Below the pieces are notes generated by a model. The model did no database searches. It saw nothing but the letters and a program-made list of their open reading frames with translations, and was not told the origin of the DNA. A DNA stretch of 64,000 nucleotides from Propionibacterium sp. (GTDB lineage Bacteria; Actinomycetota; Actinomycetes; Propionibacteriales; Propionibacteriaceae): NCBI GenBank assembly GCA_012517405.1, contig JAAYVB010000024.1, positions 1-64,000 of the forward strand, given 5' to 3'. Below, in pieces: positions 1 to 8,239 of the stretch. Position numbers and translations under genes: made by a program. Each line of letters begins with the position of its first letter. Within the stretch, counting starts at the first letter, position 1.

Positions 1-58
1 CGTCGGGGTATCGGTCGGCGTGTCCGTCGGCGTGTCGGTCGGCGTACCCGTCGGCGGG
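1..58 (-). repeat. 12-bp tandem repeat encoding a Pro-Thr-Asp-Thr linker
   Basis: About five units of a GTCGGCGT(G/A)(T/C)C-like 12-mer encode a Thr/Pro/Asp linker in the secreted protein. It continues beyond the left edge, so the full copy number is unknown. Such tracts often vary in length between strains. Confidence 0.8.
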
Positions 59-813
59 GTGTCCTCGCAGACACTATTGGTGAAGGTATTCGTGTCGAGG
101 GTGACTGAACCATTGCGGGCGAGCGCTCGTCCGTCGACGGTGGTTCCATTGTTCGCGGTGATCGACGTCAACGCCATGATCGTGCCCACGAATTGGGTGT
201 TGGTGTCGAGCGTGGCGGAACTGGCGACCTGCCAGAAGACGTTGCAGCTCTGCGCGCCGTTGAGGAGAGAGATCGTGCTGTTCGGCGCTGTGATCAGGGT
301 GGAACCGATCTGGAAGATGAAGACCGCGTCCGGGTCGCCTTCGGCATCGAGCGTGAGGGTCCCCGTCACTCCGATGGAGCTGGAGGCGGTGTAGACGCCG
401 GCGAGGAGAGTGCTGCCGCCGAGGTCATCGGAGATGCTGGCATCTGACGCCTGACTTGCAGCGCTGTTGTAGGCGATGCCGAGATCCGACTGCGCCTGGG
501 ATGCGTGGGCGTCGGTCGTATGAGTGTCACCGAGGACGGTGCCCGGCGGGAATCCGGTTATCGAGGTGCCGGGGCTCACTCCGAGATCGCCGGCTAGGAC
601 TGACGATCCCGTGTTGGTAACGGACTGGCCGCCGAGAACAGAGTAGCTGGCGCTTGTGCCGAGGTCGACCGCTGTGCCGGTCGCGTAGGCCGACTGAACC
701 GGTAGTGACAGTGCGACAACACCGACCATCACGAGTGCAAGGCCGGCGGCGGCACGAGAAAATAGAGGTGACCGTTCGGACGGTCGAGAATGCTGGGGTA
801 TTCGGCTTTCCAT
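1..813 (-). CDS. Ice-binding-like (DUF3494) secreted protein, 3' end outside window
   Basis: The reverse frame is open from an ATG at 813 to base 1 (271 codons). Residues 1-50 form a long signal peptide: an Arg-rich start, then a hydrophobic stretch ending in a Tyr-Ala-Thr region. The next ~200 residues carry the DUF3494/ice-binding pattern: a Leu-Gly-x-Ser-x-x-Tyr-Ser-Val-Leu-Gly opening, NTGSSVLAGDLGVSPG, DAVFIFQIGSTL, NVFWQV and TIMALTSIT. A PTDT repeat linker follows and leads out of the window, perhaps to a cell-wall sorting signal. Such beta-solenoid proteins are secreted; they bind ice in cold-adapted microbes, but many members from temperate hosts probably act in adhesion. GGAGG at 819-823 sits 5 bases before the start. 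The family call is firm and the function is not. Confidence 0.85.
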   Translation of the reverse strand, partial: MESRIPQHSRPSERSPLFSRAAAGLALVMVGVVALSLPVQSAYATGTAVDLGTSASYSVLGGQSVTNTGSSVLAGDLGVSPGTSITGFPPGTVLGDTHTTDAHASQAQSDLGIAYNSAASQASDASISDDLGGSTLLAGVYTASSSIGVTGTLTLDAEGDPDAVFIFQIGSTLITAPNSTISLLNGAQSCNVFWQVASSATLDTNTQFVGTIMALTSITANNGTTVDGRALARNGSVTLDTNTFTNSVCEDTPPTGTPTDTPTDTPTDTPT

Positions 814-828
814 GAAGGCCTCCAAAAT

Positions 829-845
829 CCTCCGAATCACGGAGG
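829..845 (-). promoter_or_regulatory. Hairpin just upstream of the ribosome binding site of the ice-binding-like gene
   Basis: CCTCCG and CGGAGG pair around a 5-base loop, six bases upstream of the GGAGG used by the gene at 813. One arm is itself a GGAGG sequence, so the hairpin hides a second possible ribosome site. A role in translation control is inference. Confidence 0.35.
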
Positions 846-1059
846 AACCATCACAAACTGTGAATACTCCTGAGCGTAAGCTATCAGAGATATATTACCT
901 AAAAACGCCACACAGCTATCGTAAACTCGAAATTGAATCGGGAGACTAGCCGCTCGGATCTATATCTTTCCTTGTAGATAGCTGGTTGGCGAGGATGAGG
1001 AAGCACGATTTCGGTGGCCGTAGGCGCAGCCGCCCCCGGACTCTCGCGTAGAAATCTCC

Positions 1060-1203
1060 TCAGAGTACCCACTTCTGTAAGAATTCGCGCCGGTGAGATT
1101 GTGTGTGGCGCGCCGCCGATCCGCAGCGGCAACACGGACAATTTTGATCAACGAGTTTGTGCTTGACGGCCTCCAGAATCGTCTGAGCACCACTTTTCTG
1201 CAT
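1060..1203 (-). CDS. Possible 47-residue Cys-rich small protein
   Basis: An ATG at 1203 opens a frame ending in TGA at 1060. It encodes a Lys/Gln-rich helix-like start, then a cysteine cluster (NCPCCRCG) and a basic tail. The cluster could bind metal. There is no clear ribosome binding site, the frame is open a further 13 codons upstream, and nothing like it was recognised. It may be chance or the remnant of a longer gene. Confidence 0.15.
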   Translation of the reverse strand: MQKSGAQTILEAVKHKLVDQNCPCCRCGSAARHTQSHRREFLQKWVL

Positions 1204-1324
1204 GAGCTTTTTGGCCGGGATTTTTCTTTTTCGAAGCTGGCGTCAGCGACTCAACCGGCTCACGCGCGTACCCGAGGGCGGTCCGGCCTCAGCCGCCGCG
1301 AACCCCGAGTTTGAGCGCAGGACA

Positions 1325-2611
1325 CTAGTCTTGGTGAGGCAGTTCTCGCTTCGAGGAAGAGTCCTCGTCCGGCTCGGTGGAGCGGTCTTCATCGGGGTGC
1401 GGTCCGACGGCAGGCAACTGCTCGGTCCCCCAGATCGTGGACGCCAACTCGACCTCGGGAGCAGTCGGGTCCTCATCGGGCTGATAGTCCCCGATGTCGG
1501 CGAGCACCGCACGCGCCTGGACCATCGACAACCCGGTGAGTTCCAGCATGTCGACCGCAACGGCTCGTAGCATCGACACCAGCGCCGCGCTGCGCCAATC
1601 GTCTGGATCGTGGACGAACGTCGACGGCCCGAGTGTGCTTGCCAGTTGCACGGCCTGATCGCGGGCCTCGGTCGGACGCTTCCAGTCGGCGACACCCTTG
1701 GAGACCTGCTCCAGCAGATCAGCCGCATGCCACATCGGAGCCGCCAACTCGGGCATCGGTCCCACCTCGGAAACCATGCCGCGGCCCTGTCGTTGCATCA
1801 TGGACAAGGTGACATGCATGCGCTCGATGAGTCCCAGCATGCGGTCGAGTTCTGCCAGGCCCTGTCGGGATCCGAATGCCCGCGGGCTGACCGCGGCGGT
1901 TTCCTGGGCGCTGGTGAGCGCACGGCGTCCATCGTTCAGCAGCTCACGCATGGAGGTGAGGCGGCCCTGCAACTGAGCGATGCTCTCGGCATCGCCATCC
2001 AGCAGCCCCTTGCTCAGCCGCCGCATGATGCGCGACGCCTCCAAGATCGCATACGCCACATAGCGTCTGGGGCGCGTCATGACGTTGGTTGGCAGGATCA
2101 CGGTGGCCAACAACGCCACGGCCGAACCGACGATGGCACTCAAGAACCGCTCGAGAGCGGTTGACCCGGCGTTCATCAGCGCAATCATGGCAGCCACCAC
2201 CATCGACTGAATCGCCATCTGAAAGGCGACCATCTCGGCACGGTCTATCAGACGCCCGAGCAGTGGGCAGATCAAGAAGAGCACGAAGAGTTGGATGGGA
2301 CCGAAGCCCCAGTACTGCCCGACCAGCCCACCGATGAGCACGCCGATGCTGGCGCCAAACCCCATTTCTGCTGTCTTGCGCAGTTCGCGGTTGCGGCTGA
2401 GTCCCATGCACACGAAGGTTGCAATCGGCGCGAAGATCGGGGCCGGGTCGTCGAGCACGTAATAGCAGAACAGCCATGACAAGGTGGCGAAGAAGGCGGT
2501 CTGAACGGTGGGGATCGCCGCGCCCTTGACGCGGATCCGGCCGGCGCGGAAGTTGGCAACGAAGTAGGACGACCAACGTTCCCACCAGGGATCCACATTC
2601 GCTTCACTCAC
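1325..2611 (-). CDS. FUSC-family (aromatic acid exporter-like) inner membrane protein
   Basis: A 428-residue protein with a cytoplasmic lead, then about six membrane segments in residues ~35-180 with the FUSC-type pattern of an FFATLSW helix and FAPIATFVCMGLSR, then a helical cytoplasmic domain of ~250 residues and an acidic tail. FUSC proteins resemble half of the AaeB/YccS efflux family and are thought to export aromatic acids or related compounds; the substrate here is unknown. A longer frame starts at 2680. I chose the GTG at 2611 because TAGACT lies exactly 7 bases upstream, fitting a leaderless transcript, and because this leaves room for a divergent promoter. Confidence 0.75.
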   Translation of the reverse strand: MSEANVDPWWERWSSYFVANFRAGRIRVKGAAIPTVQTAFFATLSWLFCYYVLDDPAPIFAPIATFVCMGLSRNRELRKTAEMGFGASIGVLIGGLVGQYWGFGPIQLFVLFLICPLLGRLIDRAEMVAFQMAIQSMVVAAMIALMNAGSTALERFLSAIVGSAVALLATVILPTNVMTRPRRYVAYAILEASRIMRRLSKGLLDGDAESIAQLQGRLTSMRELLNDGRRALTSAQETAAVSPRAFGSRQGLAELDRMLGLIERMHVTLSMMQRQGRGMVSEVGPMPELAAPMWHAADLLEQVSKGVADWKRPTEARDQAVQLASTLGPSTFVHDPDDWRSAALVSMLRAVAVDMLELTGLSMVQARAVLADIGDYQPDEDPTAPEVELASTIWGTEQLPAVGPHPDEDRSTEPDEDSSSKRELPHQD

Positions 2612-2618
2612 CGCTGAG

Positions 2619-2624
2619 AGTCTA
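2619..2624 (-). promoter_or_regulatory. -10 hexamer TAGACT of a leaderless promoter (FUSC gene)
   Basis: TAGACT is followed by 7 bases and then the GTG start, with no Shine-Dalgarno sequence. This places transcription start at or next to the start codon. Confidence 0.55.
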
Positions 2625-2697
2625 CCCACCGGCAGCGGGCCCCCGTCACGAACTAGGTTGGTGGACGAACCCATGATCATTTTCGACAGAGGAAACC

Positions 2698-3114
2698 GTG
2701 ACTACTTCCATGATGGCGCTGGCCAGTTCGCTGATGGCCATCCTCAGCCTGTTGATCGAACTCGGACTGCTGATCTGGCTGATTGTCGCCGGGCGCAGCA
2801 GCGCCCGTGCTCTGGCGATCATCGGCATCACACTGCTACTGGGCGCGCGGGCGGTGGGCTTCGCGCTGCCGATGGCAGCCGGTGCGCTGGGTCTGTGGGC
2901 GGTCACGGCCAGCACCGTGATCTCGGGGCTGCTCGGATTGGCCGGCATCTGCTGCCTGGCGGTTGCCTTCATGCGAACCGACCGCCTGGCGGCCCTGGTC
3001 GAACGGCAGCGCGACGGAGGTTCCACACCGCAGACATGGACGCCCGGTCCGCAAGACGCCTATCGCCACGACGCCGGCGGTCCCGGTCAGTTCCCGGGCG
3101 CTCAGCAGCGCTGA
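2698..3114 (+). CDS. Small membrane protein of unknown function
   Basis: A 138-residue protein starting at GTG, with AGAGGA about 5 bases upstream. Three or four hydrophobic helices fill residues ~5-100 (Met/Ala/Leu/Ile-rich, LLIELGLLIWLIVAG and following segments). A soluble tail follows with RTDRLAAL and Gly/Pro/Gln-rich sequence. It diverges from the FUSC gene with an 86-base gap. I do not recognise a family. The hydrophobic profile and ribosome site make it a credible gene. Confidence 0.6.
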   Translation: MTTSMMALASSLMAILSLLIELGLLIWLIVAGRSSARALAIIGITLLLGARAVGFALPMAAGALGLWAVTASTVISGLLGLAGICCLAVAFMRTDRLAALVERQRDGGSTPQTWTPGPQDAYRHDAGGPGQFPGAQQR

Positions 3115-3236
3115 AACCTCGCGATGAACTCCGGCTGGGTGCGAGCGGATAGCGGACGCGGTGAGGCCGGCCAGCCGCCCGGGGTGACGAACAGCTGACC
3201 GGCCTGGAATCCGGAAGGTGTTGGTGACAAGCAGCG

Positions 3237-4814
3237 CTAGCTGCCGGGTACCGGGGTCTGCCGTTGTTCGGTGACCTCGATGACCGCCTGCAGGTCGTCC
3301 TCGGTGGACCATGACTCCGGCTCGACGATTTCGCTGGTCAGCACCAGCTCGTCTCGCATCGCGGGTTCGGGGCCTTCCGGAACCGCACCCTTGGCCTCGA
3401 AGTCAGGATGACGCCTGCGTTGCACCGCGTAGATGAGGCCCAGCACGATGAACCAGATGGGCGTGAACATCAGCGCGATCCTGGTGTCCGGCTCGAGCGC
3501 CAGGATGCCGAGCATCACGACGAAGAAGAACAGCACGACATAGGTCAGCGGGATGCCTGCCGGCATCTTGTAGGTCGAGGCCTCGTGCAGATCGGCGTTG
3601 CGGCGGCGGTACACCAGGTAGCTGACCATGATGATGCTCCACACGAAGATGAAGAGCACCGAGGCGACGGTGGTCGCCACCGTGAAGGCCTGGATGACCG
3701 AATCCGACAGGTAGAGCAGGACCAGTCCGGGCAGCAGGCAGCTGCAGGAGAAGATCAGGCCGTTGGCCGGCACTTTGTGCTTGGTCAGGCGTCCGAACCG
3801 TTCCGGGGCCTTGTGATCGAGGGCAAGACCGAACAGCATCCGGGAGGTCGAGAAGATACCCGAGTTGGCTGATGATGCGGCCGAGGTCAGGACGACGAAG
3901 TTGACCACCGATGCAGCAGCACCAAAGCCCGCCAACCCGAACATCGATACGAACGGGCTGACTGCCGGGTTGATGGAACGCCACGGGGTGACGGCCATGA
4001 TGGCGGCCAGTGCGCAGATGTAGAAGAGCATCACCCGTAGCGGAATGGCGTTGATCGCCTTGGGCAGCGTCCTCATCGGATCCTTCGTCTCGGCGGCGGC
4101 GGTGCCGACGAGTTCGATACCGACGAAGGCGAAGAAGGCGATCTGGAAGCCCGCCAGGAAGCCGCCGCCGCTGGTCGGGAAGAACCCTCCGTCATTCCAC
4201 AGGTTGGCGACTGAGGCCTGATGGCCCTCCGGGGAGGTGAAGCCGGCGACGACCATCACCACTGCGACGACGATCAAGGAGATAATGGCGACGATCTTGA
4301 TCATGGCGAACCAGAACTCGACCTCGCCGAACAGTCGCACGGCGATCAGGTTGAGCCCGAGCAGCAGGGCGACCAGGCAGGTGGCAGCGAGCCACTTCGG
4401 TACGTCGGGCCACCAGTACTGCACATAGGCGGTGACCGCGGTCAGGTCGGCGATGCCGATCACGATCCAGCAGAACCAGTAGGTCCAGCCGGAGAAGAAG
4501 CCCGCCCACGGGCCGAGAACTGACTCGGCGATATCGCGGAACGACTTGTATTTCAGGTTCGACAGCAGAAGCTCGCCCATGGCCCGCATCACGAAGAACA
4601 GCAGGATGCCGATGATGGTGTAGACGAGAAGGATGGACGGGCCGGCCAGCGAAATGGTCTTGCCGGAACCCATGAACAGGCCGGTGCCGATGGCGCCGCC
4701 GATGGCGATCAACTGCAGGTGCCTGTTGCCCAGCCCCCGCTCGAGGCTGTCATCCGAGTCGGTCTCGGGTGTGGCCGCGGTCGGCTGGCTGGTTTGTAAG
4801 TCTTGACTACTCAC
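3237..4814 (-). CDS. cycA: D-serine/D-alanine/glycine-type amino acid permease
   Basis: A 525-residue APC-superfamily permease with ~12 membrane helices. It is strikingly close to enterobacterial CycA throughout: the NRHLQLIAIGGAIGTGLFMGS opening, MRAMGELLLSNL, FFSGWTYWFCW, EVEFWFAMIKI, FAFVGIELVGTAAAETKDP and ANSGIFSTSRMLFGL. CycA is a proton symporter for D-alanine, D-serine, glycine and L-alanine. A ~50-residue acidic C-terminal tail is added here. Translation starts at GTG with AAAGGAG 7 bases upstream. It lies downstream of ald on the same strand, separated by 158 bases with hairpins, so uptake and deamination of alanine are probably linked. Confidence 0.9.
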   Translation of the reverse strand: MSSQDLQTSQPTAATPETDSDDSLERGLGNRHLQLIAIGGAIGTGLFMGSGKTISLAGPSILLVYTIIGILLFFVMRAMGELLLSNLKYKSFRDIAESVLGPWAGFFSGWTYWFCWIVIGIADLTAVTAYVQYWWPDVPKWLAATCLVALLLGLNLIAVRLFGEVEFWFAMIKIVAIISLIVVAVVMVVAGFTSPEGHQASVANLWNDGGFFPTSGGGFLAGFQIAFFAFVGIELVGTAAAETKDPMRTLPKAINAIPLRVMLFYICALAAIMAVTPWRSINPAVSPFVSMFGLAGFGAAASVVNFVVLTSAASSANSGIFSTSRMLFGLALDHKAPERFGRLTKHKVPANGLIFSCSCLLPGLVLLYLSDSVIQAFTVATTVASVLFIFVWSIIMVSYLVYRRRNADLHEASTYKMPAGIPLTYVVLFFFVVMLGILALEPDTRIALMFTPIWFIVLGLIYAVQRRRHPDFEAKGAVPEGPEPAMRDELVLTSEIVEPESWSTEDDLQAVIEVTEQRQTPVPGS

Positions 4815-4858
4815 GTGGGAACTCCTTTGTTTCCATGCGACGATGACGCCAGCGGAAA

Positions 4859-4883
4859 CCGGGTGGGCGCCGTGCCCACCCGG
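4859..4883 (-). terminator. Hairpin between ald and cycA
   Basis: CCGGGTGGGC and GCCCACCCGG pair around a 5-base loop; TTTCC follows on the minus strand. Probably the ald terminator, perhaps leaky into cycA. A second hairpin (CTGCCCG/CGGGCAG) lies just upstream at 4898-4920. Confidence 0.6.
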
Positions 4884-4972
4884 ACGAGGATACTCGTCTG
4901 CCCGTCTTGCGTCCGGGCAGCCCCGTGATCTCCGTCGGCAGTGCCTCGCAGACGAATCTGTGAGGCGCAGGC

Positions 4973-6091
4973 CTATGCTGCGAGCACGTGCTCGATGGAT
5001 GTGAAGGCGTGACCCCAGGCAGCGGCGACAGGCTCGCTGGTGAGCTCACCGGCGACCGTGGACAAGCCGCGGGCCAGCGTCCGGTCGCGGCACAACGCCT
5101 CGCGCCAACCGAGATCGGCCAACTTGGTCACGTAGGGCAATGTCGCATTGGTGAGTGCGTAGGTCGAGGTGACCGGCACGGCGCCCGGCATGTTCGCGAC
5201 CGCGTAGAAGACGCTGTTGTGCACGGTGTAGATCGGGTCGGCGTGGGTCGTCGCGTGAGTGTCGGCGAAGCAGCCACCCTGGTCAACGGCGATGTCGACG
5301 AAAACCGAACCGGGCTTCGCAGAGGCGACCATGTCATTGGTGACCAACTTGGGCGCCCTGGCGCCGGGAATGAGCACCGATCCGATGACCAGGTCGGCAT
5401 CGGCGATCGCGTCGCGGATCGAGTAGGAGGTCGATGCGATGGTGGAGACGCCGCCACCGAACTCCGAATCGAGTTGGACGAGCCGCTCGGCGTTGACGTC
5501 GAGGACGGTGACCTGGGCGCGCATGCCGTGGGCCATCTGCGCAGCGTTGTAGCCCGCCGTGCCGCCGCCGATGACGACGACCTTGCTCGGCTTCACGCCG
5601 GGCACACCCGAGATCAGCATGCCGTCGCCGCCGTTGTGCTTGAGCAGGCACTGCGAGCCGACCAGGGCGGACAGGCGTCCGGCGACCTCACTCATCGGCG
5701 AGAGCAGCGGGAGAGCGCCACGGTCGGTCTGCACGGTCTCGTAGGCGATGGCGGTGGCGCCGGACGACAACAGGGCCTCGGTCTGGGGCTGGTCGGCCGC
5801 CAGATGCAGGTAGGTGAACAGCACCATGTCGGGACGCAGGTACTGGTATTCGGACGCGATCGGTTCCTTGACCTTCAAGAGCAGGTCGGCTGCACCCCAG
5901 GCTTCGGCGGCAGATCCGACGAGAGTAGCGCCGGCGTGCTGGTATGCCTCGTCGCTGATGGCCGAACCGATACCGGCTCCGGCCTCGATCAGGACTGCAT
6001 GGCCGTGCTGAACCAGTTGATGCACGCCGGCCGGAGTTACAGCGACTCGGGACTCCTGGCTCTTGATCTCTTTGGGAACACCGATTCTCAT
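4973..6091 (-). CDS. ald: Alanine dehydrogenase
   Basis: A 372-residue NAD-dependent alanine dehydrogenase. It deaminates L-alanine to pyruvate plus ammonium, or runs in reverse. Visible family marks are the MRIGVPKEIK start, ESRVAVTP, the substrate-site KVKEP, a Rossmann motif VVIGGGTAGYNAAQMA (about residue 170), and DIAVDQGGCF near the C-terminus. I start at the ATG at 6091, which has GGAAGG 6 bases upstream, rather than the TTG two codons earlier. The divergent Lrp-type gene and the downstream cycA make an alanine-use module. Confidence 0.95.
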   Translation of the reverse strand: MRIGVPKEIKSQESRVAVTPAGVHQLVQHGHAVLIEAGAGIGSAISDEAYQHAGATLVGSAAEAWGAADLLLKVKEPIASEYQYLRPDMVLFTYLHLAADQPQTEALLSSGATAIAYETVQTDRGALPLLSPMSEVAGRLSALVGSQCLLKHNGGDGMLISGVPGVKPSKVVVIGGGTAGYNAAQMAHGMRAQVTVLDVNAERLVQLDSEFGGGVSTIASTSYSIRDAIADADLVIGSVLIPGARAPKLVTNDMVASAKPGSVFVDIAVDQGGCFADTHATTHADPIYTVHNSVFYAVANMPGAVPVTSTYALTNATLPYVTKLADLGWREALCRDRTLARGLSTVAGELTSEPVAAAWGHAFTSIEHVLAA

Positions 6092-6206
6092 GTTCAACCT
6101 TCCGGATTGGGAGATTCCGCTGCGTTGCGGAACCCATACCGAAAGAATGATGAGGAGACTCGCATAAAGGAACCACCAAGCCCTTCATCATGACGATCCT
6201 TCAAGA
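6092..6206. promoter_or_regulatory. Divergent ald / aldR control region
   Basis: The region between ald and the regulator contains a perfect inverted repeat, TTCCGC-6-GCGGAA, at 6115-6132, which sits just upstream of the ald ribosome site. It is a candidate regulator site or 5' hairpin. Lrp/AsnC regulators usually act on their divergent neighbour, which fits. Confidence 0.4.
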
Positions 6207-6212
6207 TAAGTT
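6207..6212 (+). promoter_or_regulatory. -10 hexamer TAAGTT of a leaderless promoter (aldR)
   Basis: Six bases separate TAAGTT from the GTG start of the Lrp-type regulator, and no ribosome binding site is present. Confidence 0.5.
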
Positions 6213-6218
6213 TGCGTA

Positions 6219-6731
6219 GTGACTCTTAAGAACGATCACGCCAAGGCAACGGCGCCGAAGAATCCTCGACCACTGGACGCGATAGACCGCCTGATCCTGC
6301 AAGTGCTGATGGCTCGCGGACGAATACCCAACAGCACACTGGCCCAGACCGTGTCGGTGGCGGAGTCGACCGCCCACAACCGGGTTCACGCACTGATGGA
6401 TTCGGGAATCATCCGCGGAGTTCACGCCGACGTCGATCTCGCTGCCGTCGGACGCCCGCTCGAGGCGCTCATCCAGATCCAGATCCAACCCTCCGCCCGG
6501 GCGCAACTGCGCACCAAAGCCGAGCGGCTGGCCCATTGTCCCGGCGTCATCGAGGTCTATTTCCTGGCGGGCTCACGCGATCTGCTGGTCCGGGTCGCCA
6601 TGGCCGATTCTGCGGGGCTGCGCGACTTCGTCCTCAATGAACTGAATCAGCATGCCGCCGTGGCCTCCACGGAGACATCGACTGTGCTGGAGCACTTCCG
6701 TGGCGCGCATCCGTTGATCGCACCGACCTGA
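6219..6731 (+). CDS. aldR: Lrp/AsnC-family regulator, probable alanine dehydrogenase regulator
   Basis: A 170-residue protein. An N-terminal AsnC-type winged helix-turn-helix covers residues ~20-75 (LDAIDRLILQVL, IPNSTLAQTVSVAESTAHNRV), followed by a RAM ligand-binding domain (LEALIQIQIQ, CPGVIEVYFLAGSRDLLVRV). Divergent placement next to ald matches AldR of other actinobacteria, which senses alanine and controls ald. GTG start; an in-frame stop lies just upstream, so no longer start is possible. The gene symbol rests on context. Confidence 0.85.
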   Translation: MTLKNDHAKATAPKNPRPLDAIDRLILQVLMARGRIPNSTLAQTVSVAESTAHNRVHALMDSGIIRGVHADVDLAAVGRPLEALIQIQIQPSARAQLRTKAERLAHCPGVIEVYFLAGSRDLLVRVAMADSAGLRDFVLNELNQHAAVASTETSTVLEHFRGAHPLIAPT

Positions 6732-6738
6732 GACCGAG

Positions 6739-6770
6739 CCCGCTGCCCGGCCGCTCAGCTGGGCAGCGGG
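6739..6770. terminator. Bidirectional terminator between aldR and chaB
   Basis: CCCGCTGCCC and GGGCAGCGGG form a 10-bp stem with a 12-base loop. It overlaps the last codons of chaB, so both convergent genes can end here. Confidence 0.6.
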
Positions 6771-7039
6771 TGCCACCGGTCGTCGTCGCCCTTGGCGTAC
6801 CTCTTCTTCACCGCCGCCCATGCGACACGGTGGGCGGTTGCTTCTCGACTCTCGTCGTCGCGCCGCCTGGACGGGCTCTCGTACTCGTCCCACGCGTCGT
6901 TGTATGCCGCCCGGTAGATATCTTCTGCATGCTCGGGAAGCACCCGACGGACAGACTCGGGAAGTTCATCGTTGCTTGCATAGGGCATGTCCTGACTCTT
7001 CCCGCTGGCCGGAGCGACTGGTACTACTTGTCTGCTCAT
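6755..7039 (-). CDS. chaB: ChaB family protein
   Basis: The C-terminal 77 residues match ChaB end to end: MPYASNDELPESVRRVLP, EDIYRAAYNDAWDEY, the RRDDESREATAHRVAW segment and AKGDDD.W. ChaB was named as a cation-transport regulator next to ChaA, but its mechanism is unclear. The family-typical start is the ATG at 6988. I extend to the ATG at 7039 because only that one has a clear GGAGG (9 bases upstream), which adds 17 residues. Either start is possible. No chaA neighbour is present. Confidence 0.8.
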   Translation of the reverse strand: MSRQVVPVAPASGKSQDMPYASNDELPESVRRVLPEHAEDIYRAAYNDAWDEYESPSRRRDDESREATAHRVAWAAVKKRYAKGDDDRWHPLPS

Positions 7040-7173
7040 CAGGCTATGCCTCCTGGATGCAACGGCGAGGACGCGACTGGGTAGAAGGCGATTCGCGTTG
7101 ACCGCTTCCCATCTGTCACCGATCAACGTTCCGGCGCACCGGCCGGGCAGAAAAGTCACATCTCACCGAGGTC

Positions 7174-7179
7174 TATAGT
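7174..7179 (+). promoter_or_regulatory. Candidate -10 element TATAGT upstream of the Pro/Gln-rich membrane protein
   Basis: TATAGT lies 65 bases before the ATG at 7245. No strong -35 box is visible. Confidence 0.35.
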
Positions 7180-7244
7180 CTGCTTCAACCTGGCAGCCAA
7201 TCTTCACGCCTGTACCCTCGACGAGCAAAGGAGCCCGCTTTCAG

Positions 7245-8195
7245 ATGAGCCAGCCGCCCTCCAATACCCCTCCTCCCGGGCAGCCTCACGCCGCTGGACC
7301 TCACGGCCAGTACGGGCCCCCGCAGCCCCCGCAGTTCCCGCAAGGCCCGTACAACCAGGCTCCTCAGACCTTCAGCTTTGGGCCGCAGCCTCCGTCACCA
7401 AGCGGTGGATATCAGCGGCCGTACGACACTCCGCAAGTGCCCTACCCCACCCAACAACCCATCAATCACAACCCAGGGAACCCGGGGAACCCGGGGCCTG
7501 GCTTCCAAGGCTGGGTCAAGCAGCACAAGGTTCTTGTCCTGATCGCAGTGTTGGCCTCCTTGGCCATCATCGGGGCGTTGATCAGTCCGGATGATTCGGA
7601 GACGGGCACGGCAGCTGCCACGGTGACAGTGACTCCTTCCCAGGAAGCCGGAGCAGGACGAGCAACCTCGACCCCCGCCGCGCCAGCGACTCAGCAGACG
7701 ACGATCGCGCCCCAGCAGACGACGCAGGCGCAACAGGAGCCCGTCGTGCAATACTCTGCCGAGCAGCAGGCTCTGCTCAGTACCGTCTATCAGGCGCGGG
7801 CTGACTACGAGGCTGCGCAGACTGATCTGCAGCGAGCCCAGGTGGTGAAGAACCGGACTGCTGCGCTCTTGGCTGGAGGTACATCAGCAAGTGCGTGGAG
7901 CGGAACAATCAAGACCGTTGGGGCGAATGGCGAGGGCAAAGCCTACGTCGAGATCGAATTCGGTGACCACGTCGCAGTGCAGACCTGGAACAATGCAGTC
8001 TCGGACATCTATGACGACACGCTCATCCCCGATAGCAGTCCCATCTATGACGCACTGCTCGGCCTGACACCTGGGGACGCTGTCACCTTCAGCGGAGAGT
8101 TTCTGCGGGACTTCGAAGCCACGAACGTGACGGAAGTCTTCGGAATCGAGGACCCCCAGTTCTTGATGAAGTTCACCGAGATCGCCGCAGCCTGA
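7245..8195 (+). CDS. Pro/Gln-rich single-pass membrane protein with possible OB-like C-terminal domain
   Basis: 316 residues. Residues 1-90 are very rich in Pro, Gln and Gly, as in many actinobacterial cell-envelope proteins. One membrane helix follows at ~97-113 (VLVLIAVLASLAIIGALI). An Ala/Thr/Gln-rich linker leads to a short coiled coil (residues ~165-205). The last ~100 residues (SGTIKTVGANGEGKAYVEIEF and onward) resemble an OB-like tRNA_anti-like domain; this is a suggestion from pattern only. Probably the C-terminal part is outside the membrane. AAAGGAG lies 11 bases before the ATG. Function unknown. Confidence 0.6.
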   Translation: MSQPPSNTPPPGQPHAAGPHGQYGPPQPPQFPQGPYNQAPQTFSFGPQPPSPSGGYQRPYDTPQVPYPTQQPINHNPGNPGNPGPGFQGWVKQHKVLVLIAVLASLAIIGALISPDDSETGTAAATVTVTPSQEAGAGRATSTPAAPATQQTTIAPQQTTQAQQEPVVQYSAEQQALLSTVYQARADYEAAQTDLQRAQVVKNRTAALLAGGTSASAWSGTIKTVGANGEGKAYVEIEFGDHVAVQTWNNAVSDIYDDTLIPDSSPIYDALLGLTPGDAVTFSGEFLRDFEATNVTEVFGIEDPQFLMKFTEIAAA

Positions 8196-8206
8196 CAGCA
8201 CGAGTG

Positions 8207-8239
8207 AAGGAGTCGCGAGGGTGATCTCGCGACTCCTTC
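8207..8239 (+). terminator. Terminator of the Pro/Gln-rich membrane protein gene
   Basis: A perfect 14-bp stem (GAAGGAGTCGCGAG and complement) with a 5-base loop, starting 12 bases after the stop codon. Confidence 0.8.

Larger units (their letters stand above)
814..1324. other. 511-base intergenic region, lower GC
   Basis: No convincing gene of normal size. The part near 840-960 is AT-rich, with TAATATATC on the minus strand, and probably holds the promoter of the ice-binding-like gene. The overlapping frames have unconvincing composition; only one short Cys-rich frame is listed separately. Confidence 0.6.

Noticed and set aside
1-58. Regular short repeats considered as a CRISPR or intergenic repeat array
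   Set aside because: The 12-base units are contiguous, lack spacers and encode an in-frame PTDT linker.
4988-6193. 401-codon plus-strand frame opposite ald
   Set aside because: Antisense shadow of ald, without ribosome site or family motif.
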